A DNA stretch of 64,000 nucleotides from Rhopalosiphum padi (Eukaryota > Arthropoda > Insecta > Hemiptera > Aphididae): positions 50,680,748 to 50,744,747 of the forward strand of contig NC_083599.1 in the NCBI RefSeq assembly GCF_020882245.1, written 5' to 3'. The translations under genes were made by a program, and so were the position numbers. A model generated the notes under the pieces. The model saw only the letters and a list, made by a program, of their open reading frames with translations. It did not search any database and was not told where the DNA came from. Numbering within the stretch: the first letter of the stretch is position 1; the number at the start of each line of letters is the position of its first letter. This document shows positions 1 to 12,939 of this stretch, in pieces.

Positions 1-24
1 TAAAATGTAAAAAGTTTTTTGAAA

Positions 25-68
25 AAAATGTATTAATCCACTAAAATGTATTAATCCACTAAAATGTA
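25..68. repeat. 18-bp tandem repeat, about 2.4 copies
   Basis: The unit AAAATGTATTAATCCACT occurs at 25-42 and 43-60, and its first 8 bases recur at 61-68. The copies are identical, so the duplication is recent or conserved. It is probably slippage; no function is suggested. Confidence 0.9.
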
Positions 69-1807
69 TAAAATGGAACGACATAAATAAAATAGGTACA
101 GTTGGTACTAATTAGTTAAAATATGTGTATTGCTTTATTGGGAATCTATAATACCCAAAATCTTTTTCATTTTGTAAAATAGAAACAGTTTAAAATAACT
201 TTTTAAGATAATTATTAACTTATTATTGAATTAAAATTTGTTAATTAATTTTAACTCTTGCTCTATCTGTGATTGATTTGTTTTAGACCTTAGGCCTTTT
301 GTTAGAAGGCTATTGAATTAAAAAGTGATTTTAAAGTGGCTCTAGATATGAACCTAATTTGTAGGTATAGTAATATAATGTGTAATAACTAATAAATTAA
401 AGTGATGAATTTAGAACCATTACACATTTAAATAATTTAAATAAAATTAATTATGTATTTTAAATTTTTACATTTCATGATGTATAATTGAAACCGACCA
501 AACCTTGAACTGTGTTATTATTGTTATAGTAACTACTGCCTATGTAATTTTATTTCCTAGATAACTTTAGATCTAGTATGAAACAGATAAATGTTAAAAT
601 GTATACTTCTCACATATTGATAGACAAAAGAAAATTTTTTAAATAAATATAAATTGCCTAACTATTACTCCTTAAAATCGTTAAATAGGCTCCAGTTCTC
701 TATTGTAGTAAAGTCCGTTGCAGTTTGTTTGTTTTATACAAACAATCAATAAGATGAAAAAACTCCTGTTTAAAATCGATTGTATTATCAAATTTTAATT
801 AATTAAGGATAATAAGTTGTAATCGTTTGATCTGTTTTTACAGTGTCTTATTTGAAGTAGGTAATAACATTACCTATTATATTAGGTATTTGCAAGTTGC
901 ATACAATATTATAATTATGAAATACAAAAAAATTAATTAATTTAATATGTTGCACTACCTACTGAAATTTTGTAGAATGTTTCGAAAAAACGTTTGATGC
1001 TGTTTCCTAGCAATTATCTGTGATAATTAACTGATTATTTATAATATAATAGCTATAAGTACTAAAAGACTAAAATTATTACACTTTTATAATAGCCGAT
1101 TGATTCGACATAGGCTGAAGCCTAAAAACTGCGTTCAGAATAATTGCTTTCAGTACCTATAGTCACTAGTCAGTGTAGTGTTTAACGAAACAAAATTGTG
1201 CTTAATACAAGTAAACCGGACTCGATCTTATACAGCTCAACAGCTGAAGTGCTAGTAATTTTCCACGCCATTGATATAATCAAACTTACCTATTATATTA
1301 TATCATAAGTCATCATGTTCATATGTTGGGAAAATTTATTAAGCTATAAAAAAGTAATTAAATCACTCTAATCGTCTTTAAAATAAAAATGTTATGAAAT
1401 ACTTTTTTTAAATCAGAAAAGTAACTACATTGCCTTCAAGTTAAAAAAATATATAAAATAATAGTTCACGTGAATTTTGATAATTTATAAAAATAATCGT
1501 CATTCGCCAAGCAAGTAGTAGCACAAGTAGAAATACTATACAGATATAATTTGAAAAACATGTCCAAAAATAATTACCACTCACCAGATAACAATAAATT
1601 ATTAATTTATATTTGTGTTAACGCGTAAAAAAACTTAAGAACACTCGTCCACGCAACTTATTTGTAAGAAACGTCCTGTTTAATACAATAAAAGTTAATC
1701 AAAATATAATTAATTTAATTAAATTGTCTTTTATCTAATGTTGACATGTAGTCAACCATTGAAAACTGATTTGTGACGAATTAAAATTAAATATAATATA
1801 TACGTAT

Positions 1808-1900
1808 ATACTAGCTGATCCTGCGAAGCGTTGTCGGTGACAAATTAAATAATGCCAGTAGATTTACTACGTTTTAAGCTCAGTTAAAAGTAAATCACAC
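1808..1900. mobile_element. possible decayed transposon terminus
   Basis: An island of less AT-rich sequence beginning CTAGCTGATCCTGCGAAGC resembles from memory the widespread insect repeat that starts CTAGCTGACCCGGCGAAC. There is no second end and no coding remnant. The family cannot be assigned from the sequence alone. Confidence 0.25.
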
Positions 1901-2989
1901 AGATTTTTAATTTAATAATTTGGGTGCTTTTGATCAAATATAAAATAAATGTCTACAATTATATCCAACAGTGAAAACTATTTTATTTTCTGTGACCAAT
2001 GACAATCCCATATAAACAAGAAAATATTTGTTTTTTGTGAGTCAACAAATCCCTGAGTAGTGAGTTATAAAGCTTGAATTGTTCGTAGAAATTGTTACAC
2101 GCGAAAAATAATCACTTAAGCTTAAGCAGTTAAGCTACAGCCATAGAGTGAAACCAAAATAATACACGATATAGAGGACAACATTTTCAATGTAGTAACG
2201 TTTTATATTTTATATTTATTATTAACATGAAAATATTATTTAAGTTTGAAACATTTAAAAATAATGGAATTGAGATTAATAATAATTTTTGCTTCTATTA
2301 ATATTTTCTTATATATTATGTTTAAATCTGATTTCTTAACAATGATTGTAGCTTAAGTGTTTTTTTTCACGAGAAACCACTTTTCTAATTAATTTTGCAA
2401 TAACCAACAGTGGTACTGACATTGGACTATATGCAATTAATTTTAAATTAGTATTTAACTATATTTTTCAAACGTTTTTAAAATTGCCGATATCAAACCC
2501 CTTAAAAAGCGATTGTGTGGCGTCCTTTTAAGAAAATAATATACCTACAAATCTTAACCTATACTAGAATATTTATGGAAAAAAATATTGTCGTCAATAG
2601 TAAGTTGATAAAATAAAGTCAATAATCAGCATTGTTGTATGAATTAAAAAATCGATAGTAATACATTTTATATTTTGTATTGTGCCTACCTAAATATCTA
2701 ATATAATTATGTAGTATTGTGTATCATAAAATATTTACAGGATTATTAGTCATTGATTAATTTAATGAATTACTTACTACAATTTAGTTATAATGGATCA
2801 GTCACAGGCCACTAAATAATGTTTAAGGTTAAATTAGTGCACTGTTGATATTATTACTGTTTATCGATTAACTATATGTAATCTTTTATAAATATGTGAA
2901 AATAAAAATAGTTCTTTGGTATCTCCATAAAAGTTTTTTTTCAATTTTCAAGGCAGATATTTTTATAGTTATCTGTAAGATGGGTATAC

Positions 2990-3893
2990 GATATGACTTC
3001 CATGAAATTTTTATATACAAGTTTGTCCAAATCGCATTGCCGTTCGTTTGTAATGTTAGGAATTTTTTTATTAATTTGCAATAGTTTGGTACGCATAATA
3101 TTTCATAGTGGTAAGTCCCTTAAGTTATAGACATACTTAATTACTTGGACGTAAGAACGAGTAGTTGTGTTAATATTTATCAAACTTGAATTATTTGAAT
3201 TTGGTGTCGTGAAATTTCACAGCGGATCAGTGTCTTAACCGGACAACTGGTGCATTCGAGTTGGGTCCCATACATTATAAGAGTTAATCGTAGGTATACC
3301 TATAGTTTACTATAGTTAGATCCCAGATTATTTTAAACAAGTATTCGTGTAGTACTATAGTAACTACTAAGTAGTAACGGAAATACAAATGAAAACAATT
3401 TTAAGCATAAATTACTTAATACATAAATATATATATTATAAAATACGACTTAAAAATCACTTTTATGTTGAAAAAAATTGATTATAAAGATAACTTTTAC
3501 AAAATCAAGGAGACTATTTTTTTTTACAGTTTCATATTTTATAATATTATATATTTTATTGTATTGCAGTATTTTTATATTACCAAGATCCAACTAGTGT
3601 AGTAATCCAGGACCCAACTACCCATGAATTGTCTCTAGACTCTATAGTGTTAGTGACCAAACTCGGATACGCCGGATATAACACTGATCCGCTGTGCAAT
3701 TTCACAATGACACTGCGGTGGGCCTGTTGGCCAGTCCGTCCCTGTTTGTGCGTATGCACATAATTTAATAGCTACCTACTTACTACAATGAAATCCTATC
3801 ATGCGTGAAGAATGAAGAATTTCTTAACAATATAAACGAATTGCAATGACATCTGGACGACTTTGACAATCATAATGCCCAGGAAGTGATCTG
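2990..3893. mobile_element. fold-back / long inverted-repeat element (about 0.9 kb)
   Basis: The left arm (about 2,990-3,270) matches the reverse complement of the right arm (about 3,649-3,893) as a series of blocks in the same order. The clearest inner block is ACAGCGGATCAGTGT at 3,220-3,234, mirrored at 3,680-3,694. A second block at 3,020-3,075 is mirrored at 3,800-3,872, and a GAGTT(G/T)GGTC block closes the arms. The AT-rich centre carries no transposase. This looks like a non-autonomous DNA element (MITE or fold-back). The two open frames in its arms, 2,896-3,084 (+) and 3,799-4,062 (-), encode similar peptides only because they read the same repeat. The arms differ by many substitutions and small indels, so the element is old. 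No target duplication was identified. Confidence 0.7.
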
Positions 3894-6819
3894 CTGTGTT
3901 GCAATAAATAATAATAAACCAATTTTTTTTGTTGAAATTTCGAATTAAATATTTATATGTATATTTACTTCTAAAATAATTTAGTTCGTAGCTATTTTTA
4001 AACAGTAAAATATAACTATAGATAAATAAGATAAATATAACTTCATATTTTACAATGTCCATTGTAAATTTTGCTCATTTTATAAAATGCCAGGGCCTAT
4101 GTAATAATTTCTACAACAACGCCTTAATTGAGCATAGGATACATCGATAGAGAATTTGATATAATACCGAGTTTTCATAACATATACCATTTCTATATGC
4201 TCGGTTAAGTGAATCGACGTTTTCATGAAATGGAAACGGCTTTTTCATACTCCGTAAAGTACGATCAATTTTTCACGAAATTAAGACCACCCTAACTTGA
4301 AAAGTATAGGTACTTAATTGTTTTTACAATATAGTAACCCACTACTATACTATAATATAGTTACCCACTTTGAATACCTATAAATAGGTAACTACTATAG
4401 TATACTGAAATAATTTATTTACCGCGTACAACTATTTTAAATTGTTTATGAAATAAATTTATTTAATACGATATTTATAAGATTAATAATTTTAAACACA
4501 TAAATTTAAATAAATACATTTAAATATATAAGTTATTTAAAAATTACTTGATTTATTAAAGGTTTTATCATAGTAATTATTAAAGTAGTTTTTTTTTTAA
4601 ATAGAAGTATTTTTATAGATGTACAATAAGTTATTTGTTTTTATTTTTATTTATTTAAGTAGGTTAATGGTTTATGTCGTTTATGATAACAGCGGTTACA
4701 TTTTATGCTACATATAAAACAAGTAGGTACCTATATATTTATTTTGACAAGCATTATATTATGTGATTCATAGAGCAATAATTATAATACATTGAAAATA
4801 CTAGTTATCAAAATACTCATCATTATGCTGATATAACATTACATGAAAACCAATAAAATCTTGGCAGGTAATTCATTATTTTTATAGATAATATTATTAT
4901 GTTATTTAATAATTAATAATATGATAATATCGACCTTAACTTAAAACTATTATGAATTATAACAATACTATTGAGATGATTTAAATTAAACTAAAACTTA
5001 ACTTATCTTTAAATAAGTATAACAGTAATATATAAAATATGTGTTGTAAATAAAAAACAATAGATAATATCTATTATACAATAGTTAAATGTAATAGATA
5101 ATTCAGGAAATGTATGTGTGGATTTTATAAATCACCAATTATTATCAACAGTAAAATTTAGGTGAAATTAAAACATTTGGCTAGTAATTTTTTATAATAT
5201 ACAATGTTACAATTACAATTTTTATTCAAAGAAAATGTGTTTCAGATTACAGTAAATATTTTAAAGAAAATATGCTTTAGGAGTCTACAAATAAATAATT
5301 TTTTATTAAAAGTATAACTATAGTATAAGTAATCTTAGACCTTAGTTAGGTAATTGTTAAAATCATTTATGCAACACTTGATTTTCATTAAGAAATAACG
5401 AGTTATGACCTTTGTATACATAACCAGTTCACATGGTGCCTCTTATTTAAATAAATTATTTTATAGTCTCATTTGCCCTTAATAATCGTCGCTCTACTGA
5501 ACCTAATAGTATGTGTTGAGTGTATCTTATCATTAAAAGGTGACTGTAATAGATCTGTTAAATTTGAATTAATTGATAAATCATTGATCATTAAATACGA
5601 AAAACGATTCTGAGCGGAGACGGTCTAACTATACTCATATAGATATTTTATTATGTATAAAATTTTAATTATATATTGTTATTACTTAATTAGTAATTTC
5701 TTTTTCTTTTAGTAATACGGCGTAGGTTGAACTAATTTTTGACAAAAACAAATCACATATATTATATTATGTTATAGGTACACCTATTAATTATTAAAAT
5801 ATTATTTCAAATAATATGACAGGCTGTAAATAATTTAACATTATACAAGTTAAAATACTGATGTAAAGATGAATATTTAATATTATATTATAAGAATTGT
5901 GTGAATTTATATTCATGGTAAAATTGTATAAATAGTTTAAAACTAACATAAATATTTTTTCTGTTTGGGAAATATAATAATAATATACATATTATATTGA
6001 CGAAAAGTTTCTGTAGTTTATAATAATGGGTTTTTGAATTGAAACAAAATAAACAACTATAGTATAATCATTGTTTCCCGTAAAAAATCATTTTTGTCTA
6101 ATTTAAACTTAAATTATCTACAAAAATAAATTGTGTTTAATAAATGTACTTACTACATCCAATATTTTTGATATAATAACAAAATATGTGGGATTTTGTA
6201 TTATTTCTAAGCTTTAGGTATTTATATTAAATATCCATGTATTTTTAGGTACAAAATAATTTAAATCAAATTAAATTATGTAAGAAATCTACTTTTATAC
6301 AGAATTATGAGTATATAGCCAATAGGCACAATGATGCATCAACTTTATTAGCATAAATATTATGTGCCTACTATACGTGTCTACAATATTAATAGGTATA
6401 TTAATTTAAGTATTTCGTATAATAATAAAATAAATAAATAAATATTTTCGTGATTTCAACGAACTTTAAATACTTATAAAATGCATTGTGGCATATTACA
6501 ACTTATTTTGTTTTCCCAATAGTTTTGAGTGTTTTATTGAAAAGTACTATGAATTTTCACTTTTAACTCCTATTTAGATCCTATCAGAGTCTTAGTTCTA
6601 TCAGAAACTACTCTTGAAATTGAATATCAATGATTTTTTCAACTATAAAAATGTTTTCACCCTTCCTTCCCCCCAAAAATGAAAAACTAAATCATATCAT
6701 ATAATAAACTTAATTCAAAATCTAAATCCATATTTTATTTTATTTAGTTCTTCGACGTCGAACTAGCACCGGCGTTTTATCCTACTATTTTATAAGAATT
6801 ATATGGCTAAAAGATAACT
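3894..6819. other. AT-rich intergenic spacer
   Basis: No gene can be supported. Around 4,330-4,400 there are repeated short words of the TAGTAACCCACT type. A partial copy of a dispersed repeat family lies at about 5,500-5,640 and is listed separately. The remainder is low-complexity AT. Confidence 0.7.
5500..5640 (+). repeat. dispersed repeat family A, partial copy 1
   Basis: The run from GTGACTGTAATAGATCTG (near 5,540) to GATTCTGAGCGGAGACGGT (near 5,607-5,625) lines up with 23,690-23,780. Both share TTAAATTTGAATT, then an ATATCATTG/AAATCATTG word, then a TACGAAAA(A/T)CGATTCT word. It resembles from memory a repeat common in aphid genomes. No coding capacity remains. Confidence 0.55.
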
Positions 6820-7581
6820 TCTGTAGGAATGGGTGCCGCTTTTTCCGCCAAAAATAAACTTTCCGTTTTCCGTCAAATTAGAAAAAATGTCATTCCTTTT
6901 CCCGTCAGTTTTAAATTATAGAATTTTAAAGTTACGTTAAGATTTTATAATATTATATTTTTAGTAACTATAATATGATTTCTATTTCAACCAATCAATC
7001 GAGCTATAACGCCTATAACATATTGTTATCAAAATTATACAAATATAACACTATTCATGTAAATAAGTATACACAATAAAATGTTGGTACCAATTATATT
7101 AATTGTTATCTTTTTTTTTTATGTAAGTAATATAATATAATTAAATGTTGGTAATTTATAACTTTTGAATAATTAAAAATAAATTAGTAATTACTTTAAC
7201 AAAAAAAAAAAATAATTTCATAGGAATAAAATGTTTTTTCGAAATACTAATTTTTTTGGTATTTTTTCATAATATGTTGGTCATTTTTTAAAATAATTTA
7301 AGTAATATCTTTATGTTATTGTACTCATATAATAACTAGAAAAATATCGTACGTAATGATTTAAATATAGTTATAGATGTACAATTATTATTTAACAGTA
7401 TAATGTACTATATTATAAATATAGTATTATTAAATCTTTACGTAAGGGTTCTCAAACTCTAAACTTCTATAATTTATATAATTGATGGAAAAAGAAATAA
7501 TGTTTTTATCTAATTTGGTGGAAAAAAATATTGAAGGAAAACAGAAAGTTCATTTTTAATGGAAACTGACATCCGTAAAAG
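6820..7581. mobile_element. fold-back inverted-repeat element (about 0.76 kb)
   Basis: The left arm (about 6,820-6,945) matches the reverse complement of the right arm (about 7,451-7,581). Shared words include AACTTTC(C/T)GTTTTCC, AAATTAGA(A/T)AAAA and AAATTATAGAA(T/G)TTTA in the same order. The roughly 500-bp centre is AT-rich and has no transposase frame. The arms are diverged, indicating an old non-autonomous element. A less AT-rich segment just upstream (6,740-6,790) may belong to it. Confidence 0.6.
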
Positions 7582-10500
7582 TATTAAAAAAAATCCTAAT
7601 TCAGGCTTAATAAGAAATTAGGGGCTGTTCTCATGATCCCATTTTCACAGGACAAATATTGTGAAAAAAAATTATACTATATATGTCGAATTTGCTAGTT
7701 TTTTGTCATAAAAAATGTGTATTTTGTAGAGTATGAAAAATCTCTTGTCACAAAAAGATCGATATCATAAAGTTGCTAAACATACCTATACTGTATATTA
7801 TTATGTTAATTTAGTGGTTTTGAAAAAAACTTCAAAAAGAGATGACCGCGGTACATAATATCATATTATCACTACACAAAAAAATTGTTTTTTCTTATTT
7901 TCGAAGACTGTAGTTCAAGCATTAATACTTATTACTTCTTATTGATGTTATATTTCAAAAATGTTATGATATTTACTGTGTAAATGTACTTGGTACTTTT
8001 TATTATTTATGTAGAATTAAAGGGTAGGGGAGTGGTCGTCGCAATTAAAACCATACTATTGTATTTTATATAAACATTGTATAATTATGTAATACAATTT
8101 AAAAAAGGAAAATGTAGATTAGAAACATTTGAAAATATATGTGTACAAAATATAATAATACGAGTAGGTATATAGGTACATTAAAAGTTTCTTTTTACCC
8201 ACGAATAATATTTTTTAAATTTTAACAAAATAGCTAAAATTGTTATTCTACTCGTTTAATTATCTACTTTTGTTCAGATTTAAATTTGAATTTTAATGTA
8301 TTTTATATACCTACGAGTACATATTTTTTGGTTGCAGTATTTATAAGTATTAATTATGAGAAATCTTATACTAAACTTCTATTCCTTAGCTATAAAAATT
8401 GAACATTTTGTAAATTGTTGGCTACTATATGTAAAATTATAATTTATCTACTATTTCAATTTTAAGTCCATTCGTATATTTCTGTATACGTAGCTGGTGT
8501 ATCTATGTTAAATAATAATAAAAAATATTATTTATTTATGGTACACAAATCAGTTTATCTTATCTCAGTGTTTAGTTTTAAAATTATAATCCTTTCTTTT
8601 CTCAGTATTTTATGATTTCTATTATTTTGTCCGTGATTTTTGTTAGTCCTTGGATATTTATCGACACTATCCGTTAGGTTTGGCCCTGAAAATAACATTT
8701 TTTATACACTGACCGTCTTTTGTAAGATATGCTGGCTGGAATTGCATTCTGTCACTTTCCGTTGATGCCAACTGCAATTTTCGCCGGTTTCAGTGACATC
8801 ACGAGCAGGTAACTATCATGCCCCATACAATTTTATATTCAATGCAAATACCAATAACGTTTGGAAATATTGGAATGATACATTTTCTTTGATAAATAAC
8901 TGCTAGGTTGCATGTAAATAGTTAATTTGAATTTGAACTATATATATGATCGCTCTGATGAGTTTATCGTTTCACAATATTCACAACAATAGACACTGTA
9001 ATGGCCATCAATTAGGCTATAAAATAATTATGAAATTCATATACATTAAAAAGATAACGTATTCATATCAAATAATTTCAGTTAGGTAAACATATATATT
9101 ATTATTTATTATAATATTTACTTTGAACTGTTCGTGCTCCGTCGGCAGAATATTATACCGGATCCCGTTGTATAATATATATGTTATACTCGTATAATAT
9201 ATTATATAATTGTATAAACTAATATGCCAGCGTTTAATGTTTAATTGTGCGACAGTTCATCTGAGATAAGACTGTAAAAGAGGAGACGCGTGGATGCACG
9301 GTTGGATACAAAAGAAATACTCAGAGCTCAAATCTAGTTATCGATTAATCATTAATATGATCATTATAATGTGATGGGTATACCTACGCTGCAACCATCG
9401 GTTGTTTATGATAGATACTATGTATAATAAACATCGGGCTGTAGATGTATTATTAATTTATTTTATTGAATGACTATTACTATACTACAATTTAGTTAAT
9501 AGCCATTAAGATTAAGTAAATTGTTATTATACTAATAAAAAATAAAAATAAATTATCGGAAAAATTAATTTATATTACCTATATATATATTATGCAAGGT
9601 AAGTATTTACATTGTGTTATTTTTATGCGAATTTAATGGTTTTGATCTGTATCACGCATTAAACGTTTGCTTGTTGATTAATCAATCATGCTATAAATAA
9701 AAAAATATAATAAGGTATAGGTACACGCTCATAAAATATAATATATATTTATTAATATGTATCTATATTTAAAAATTAAAAAAATGATTTATTTTTTAAA
9801 TTTATTTGTTTAATGGCAAGTTTAATAACCACGAATTTCAGCTTCCATGTTCTATACGATTTATAGTTTTTTAAGTATAATAAATAAAATATGTAAAATA
9901 ATTATTTTATTATTATATAAAATATTAATTCAAAAATTAGAAAAATATTATATTTATATTAAAATATGTTTATATATTATATTTTAGATACTTTTCAATT
10001 ACTATAAGAACAACCATCAGGGACTTTTTTTTAGCAATATAAAGCAAAACAAACTTCAAATTTCAAATGATATCTTATGTAAATATTTGAATAAAATATT
10101 AAGTCTTGAATAGTTTAATAAGGTTATTAGTTTTTGAATTTCAATAAACAAACAAAACCAATTTTGTAGAAAATTGATTTTAGGTACACATAAATATCCC
10201 CGTTTTCTGTTAACTGTTTTTGATATTTCTCAATTAATTTTAAAAGTACTGAGAATTATTTACTTTTAACCTCTTAAGTTTTAACTATATAGCATTTACT
10301 AATTTTTATTTTATCATATAGGTGACTCTAGACAAAAAAAGAATAAACATATATATAGCAATTTAACAAGGCATTACAACTTTTCGACTATTTTAAAGAA
10401 GAACTTCTAAACCCATAAAAATGTAAATAATATTTAAGTGAAAAAAATAATTTTAAAATGTATGAAAGTCGTTTTTAAGTAAATTTAATTATGAATTAAA

Positions 10501-11791
10501 ATATGTTTTCAGACAATATACCTGCTATATTACTAGTGGTTTTATTGGTGGTTCATTCCTCCCAAATACCTCTAAACCATCAATGGTTTAAGTTTGTTGG
10601 AATGCACAACATTTAGATATATAACATCACATCTGCATATCCAATGAGTAACGATACAGAACTGCTGCTGAGATTTTTCAAAGTATTGTATTTTTTTCCG
10701 TAATTATTTTTATTGAACCATGGTGCGGTCCAGACCAACCAACATTTAGTCTGCTTCGGCTGGACTATATACAGACTGAACCTGACAATCTGATCTCGTA
10801 TATATACTTTTAAGATAGAAAATCTTTTTCAGATTGAATCGGCGTGGTAGTCCGATCCTGCATATAAAACTGCAGTTCTACTATACTAATCCCTCAAATG
10901 AAATCAATTAAATTACCAGTCCAATCCAGAAAAAAAAATGTAGCCGTTAGTTTGAATCTAAGTTCAAGCTTTTGTTAAAATGTTAAGTCTAGTTCAGTCT
11001 TTTAAATAACGGACCGTGCAGAGCACTAGACTACCTATGCATATATAATATACTATATAGTATGTATAATAGTATAGTAAGTTGTATTGTAATATATCAA
11101 GTTCGTATGTATTCCTACTATTCGCTTTATTATTAATTATAATTTTAATTGTATTTATAATTTATGAAATCAATGGTATTAAAATATGTAAAGTATACAT
11201 TAATAATTATAATGAATTATATATATTTTTTATTATAATAATTAATAAAAACGACCATATTCGTAGAGTATTTGTATTATATATTACAATGTAAAATTGA
11301 GTGAATTTTTAATAACAATATAATTTGCACATTTTCGAGATTTTAATGAATTTTTTATATATTGAAACGCCTATAAAATAAATAGTACCCGTGTATTATT
11401 AATCAATTTAAATAATTTCATGAAAAGTTTATACAAAAAAATCTAGTGTTTTTTCTATATTTTCAATATTTCGGCCGAGTAAAAATCAACATTAATCAAA
11501 AATTCAAATAATACCTTAAAATGATAGTAGGTATCTAAATATTTCAAAAACTTGATATTGTCACTAATTGTGGACATTCACACAATTTCTCAAAATATTT
11601 AATTTAAAGAAAGTTATGTCTTGATATTATATTGTTTCTCGCTTTCATTTTATTAACGCATATACTCGTAATATTGCAAATTTAGCGTTTAGAAGGAAAT
11701 TAGTTTTACTTTAATAATTTTAATATTGTATAGTGACTTTTATAGTTACTGTTATTAATATATTAGAATTTGCTGGATTCTTAACTTGATC
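7582..11791. other. AT-rich intergenic spacer
   Basis: No gene is recognisable. Less AT-rich patches at about 8,690-8,830 and 9,230-9,310 carry no open frame of note. The 70-codon frame at 11,082-11,294 is a hydrophobic AT-derived frame without recognisable features. A possible transposon relic at about 10,700-11,020 is listed separately. Confidence 0.65.
10700..11020. mobile_element. possible decayed DNA transposon
   Basis: A GC-balanced segment is bounded by GGTGCGGTCCAGAC (about 10,725) and, in inverted orientation, CGGACCGTGCAGAGC (about 11,010-11,025). These share an inverted CGGTCC core. The interior repeats CTGGAC/GTCCAATCC-like words. The match is short and the call is tentative. Confidence 0.25.
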
Positions 11792-12255
11792 TTAAGAGGA
11801 CATTATACTCTACTAATGTACATCATAGCAAATTTCCATTCAACAGAATACATTTTATGATATTAGCTTTAATATTGGAGTAAAATTACTTATTATCAAA
11901 CTTAAGGTAAGAATATTTTCTTTTTGTAATGGTGACCCTCAAGTTTACTAATTTTAGGTACGTGACCCTACTAAAAAAAATAAATATTACCTAGGTTATT
12001 TTTATATATTATTATCAATATATAGTTACCTAATTATAGTTTACAAACACCACAAGTCCGCGACTCATAGGTTGGGAAACACTTCCCTAGATAATATGCT
12101 TAGCTTTAAGTTTGATAACAAGCAATTTTACTCCAATATTGATGTTAACATCAGCATACAATTGATTCTGCTGAACTCAAATTTACTATGAAGTACCATA
12201 TATTATATATGGTAGTAAGACAGAGACAATACATGCTGGTATAACGTCCTCTTAA
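11792..12255. mobile_element. terminal-inverted-repeat element with TTAA at both ends (464 bp)
   Basis: The left end reads TTAAGAGGACATTATAC and the right end, on the opposite strand, TTAAGAGGACGTTATAC. Inside, a second long block mirrors. Left: CAATATTGGAGTAAAATT-type sequence near 11,870-11,910. Right: 12,110-12,145, with only a few differences. The right arm carries an extra segment of about 40 bp relative to the left. There is no transposase frame, so it is a MITE. TTAA at both outer boundaries would fit a piggyBac-type target duplication, but TTAA is itself palindromic, so this is not proof. The centre contains a CGCGACTCATAGGTTGGGAA word reminiscent of another transposon end, possibly a nested insertion. 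Confidence 0.75.
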
Positions 12256-12939
12256 TGTAATATAATTACGTTTTCAGTTGTATTTATTTTTTTATACATA
12301 TATTATACTATATATTATTGTAGGGCTTAGGACTTCATACTCTAAAAAACTTTAAAATAAACATTATAAAAGTATATTTGTAATAAATTATAATAATATT
12401 TGTAGATATGATACATAAATAGATAAATTTGATTAATTATCTGAGATAATTATTTTCCTTTCTTCATATTTGTTTTCATCTTACATTGAGTTTTAGTCTA
12501 AAACAAAAATTGAATACATTTGTACATTTTTAATATAATACTAATTACATTTAACTATTAGATATTTTCTCAAGTTGGGAATTAAAAACTTGCCCATCCA
12601 TATAAATACATATATATACAATTATCAAATATGTAATTATAAAATAAATAATGGTCAAATATGTACTTATAAATGAAAAATAGTCAAATATGCAAAATGC
12701 AAATTATGCAACTATAAATTTTAAATATAAACTCGAATTGCTATGAAACAAATTTCTATATTACTTAGCTATGTTTTTAATGATTATTTAAAAACATGCA
12801 AACTCCTAGAAGTCTCGAGACCTAATTATTTGTAACGACTGTTTTTTTATTTATACATATATATTATATATTGTTATAATTGTTAAGCTGTATTAATTTA
12901 AATACTGTAACTTGGTAGATATTAAAAAAAAAAAAAGAA
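12256..12939. other. AT-rich spacer
   Basis: Nothing but AT-rich sequence is seen apart from the imperfect tandem repeat at 12,625-12,690 listed separately. Confidence 0.6.
12625..12690. repeat. imperfect tandem repeat, unit about 30 bp
   Basis: The word TCAAATATG starts at 12,625, 12,655 and 12,684, followed each time by a related AT-rich segment (TAATTATAAA / TACTTATAAA). This is a diverged three-copy tandem repeat with no sign of function. Confidence 0.6.

Larger units (their letters stand above)
1..2985. other. AT-rich intergenic spacer
   Basis: No gene is recognisable on either strand. The stretch is strongly AT-rich with frequent stops in all frames. It holds a short tandem repeat at its left edge and a possible transposon relic near 1,810, both listed separately. 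The short open frame that starts at 2,896 runs into the left arm of the inverted-repeat element that follows and is not a gene. Confidence 0.7.

Noticed and set aside
2896..4062. Pair of similar small proteins on opposite strands (2,896-3,084 and 3,799-4,062)
   Set aside because: Their similarity is explained by the inverted repeat they lie in; hydrophobic AT-derived composition and no gene signals.
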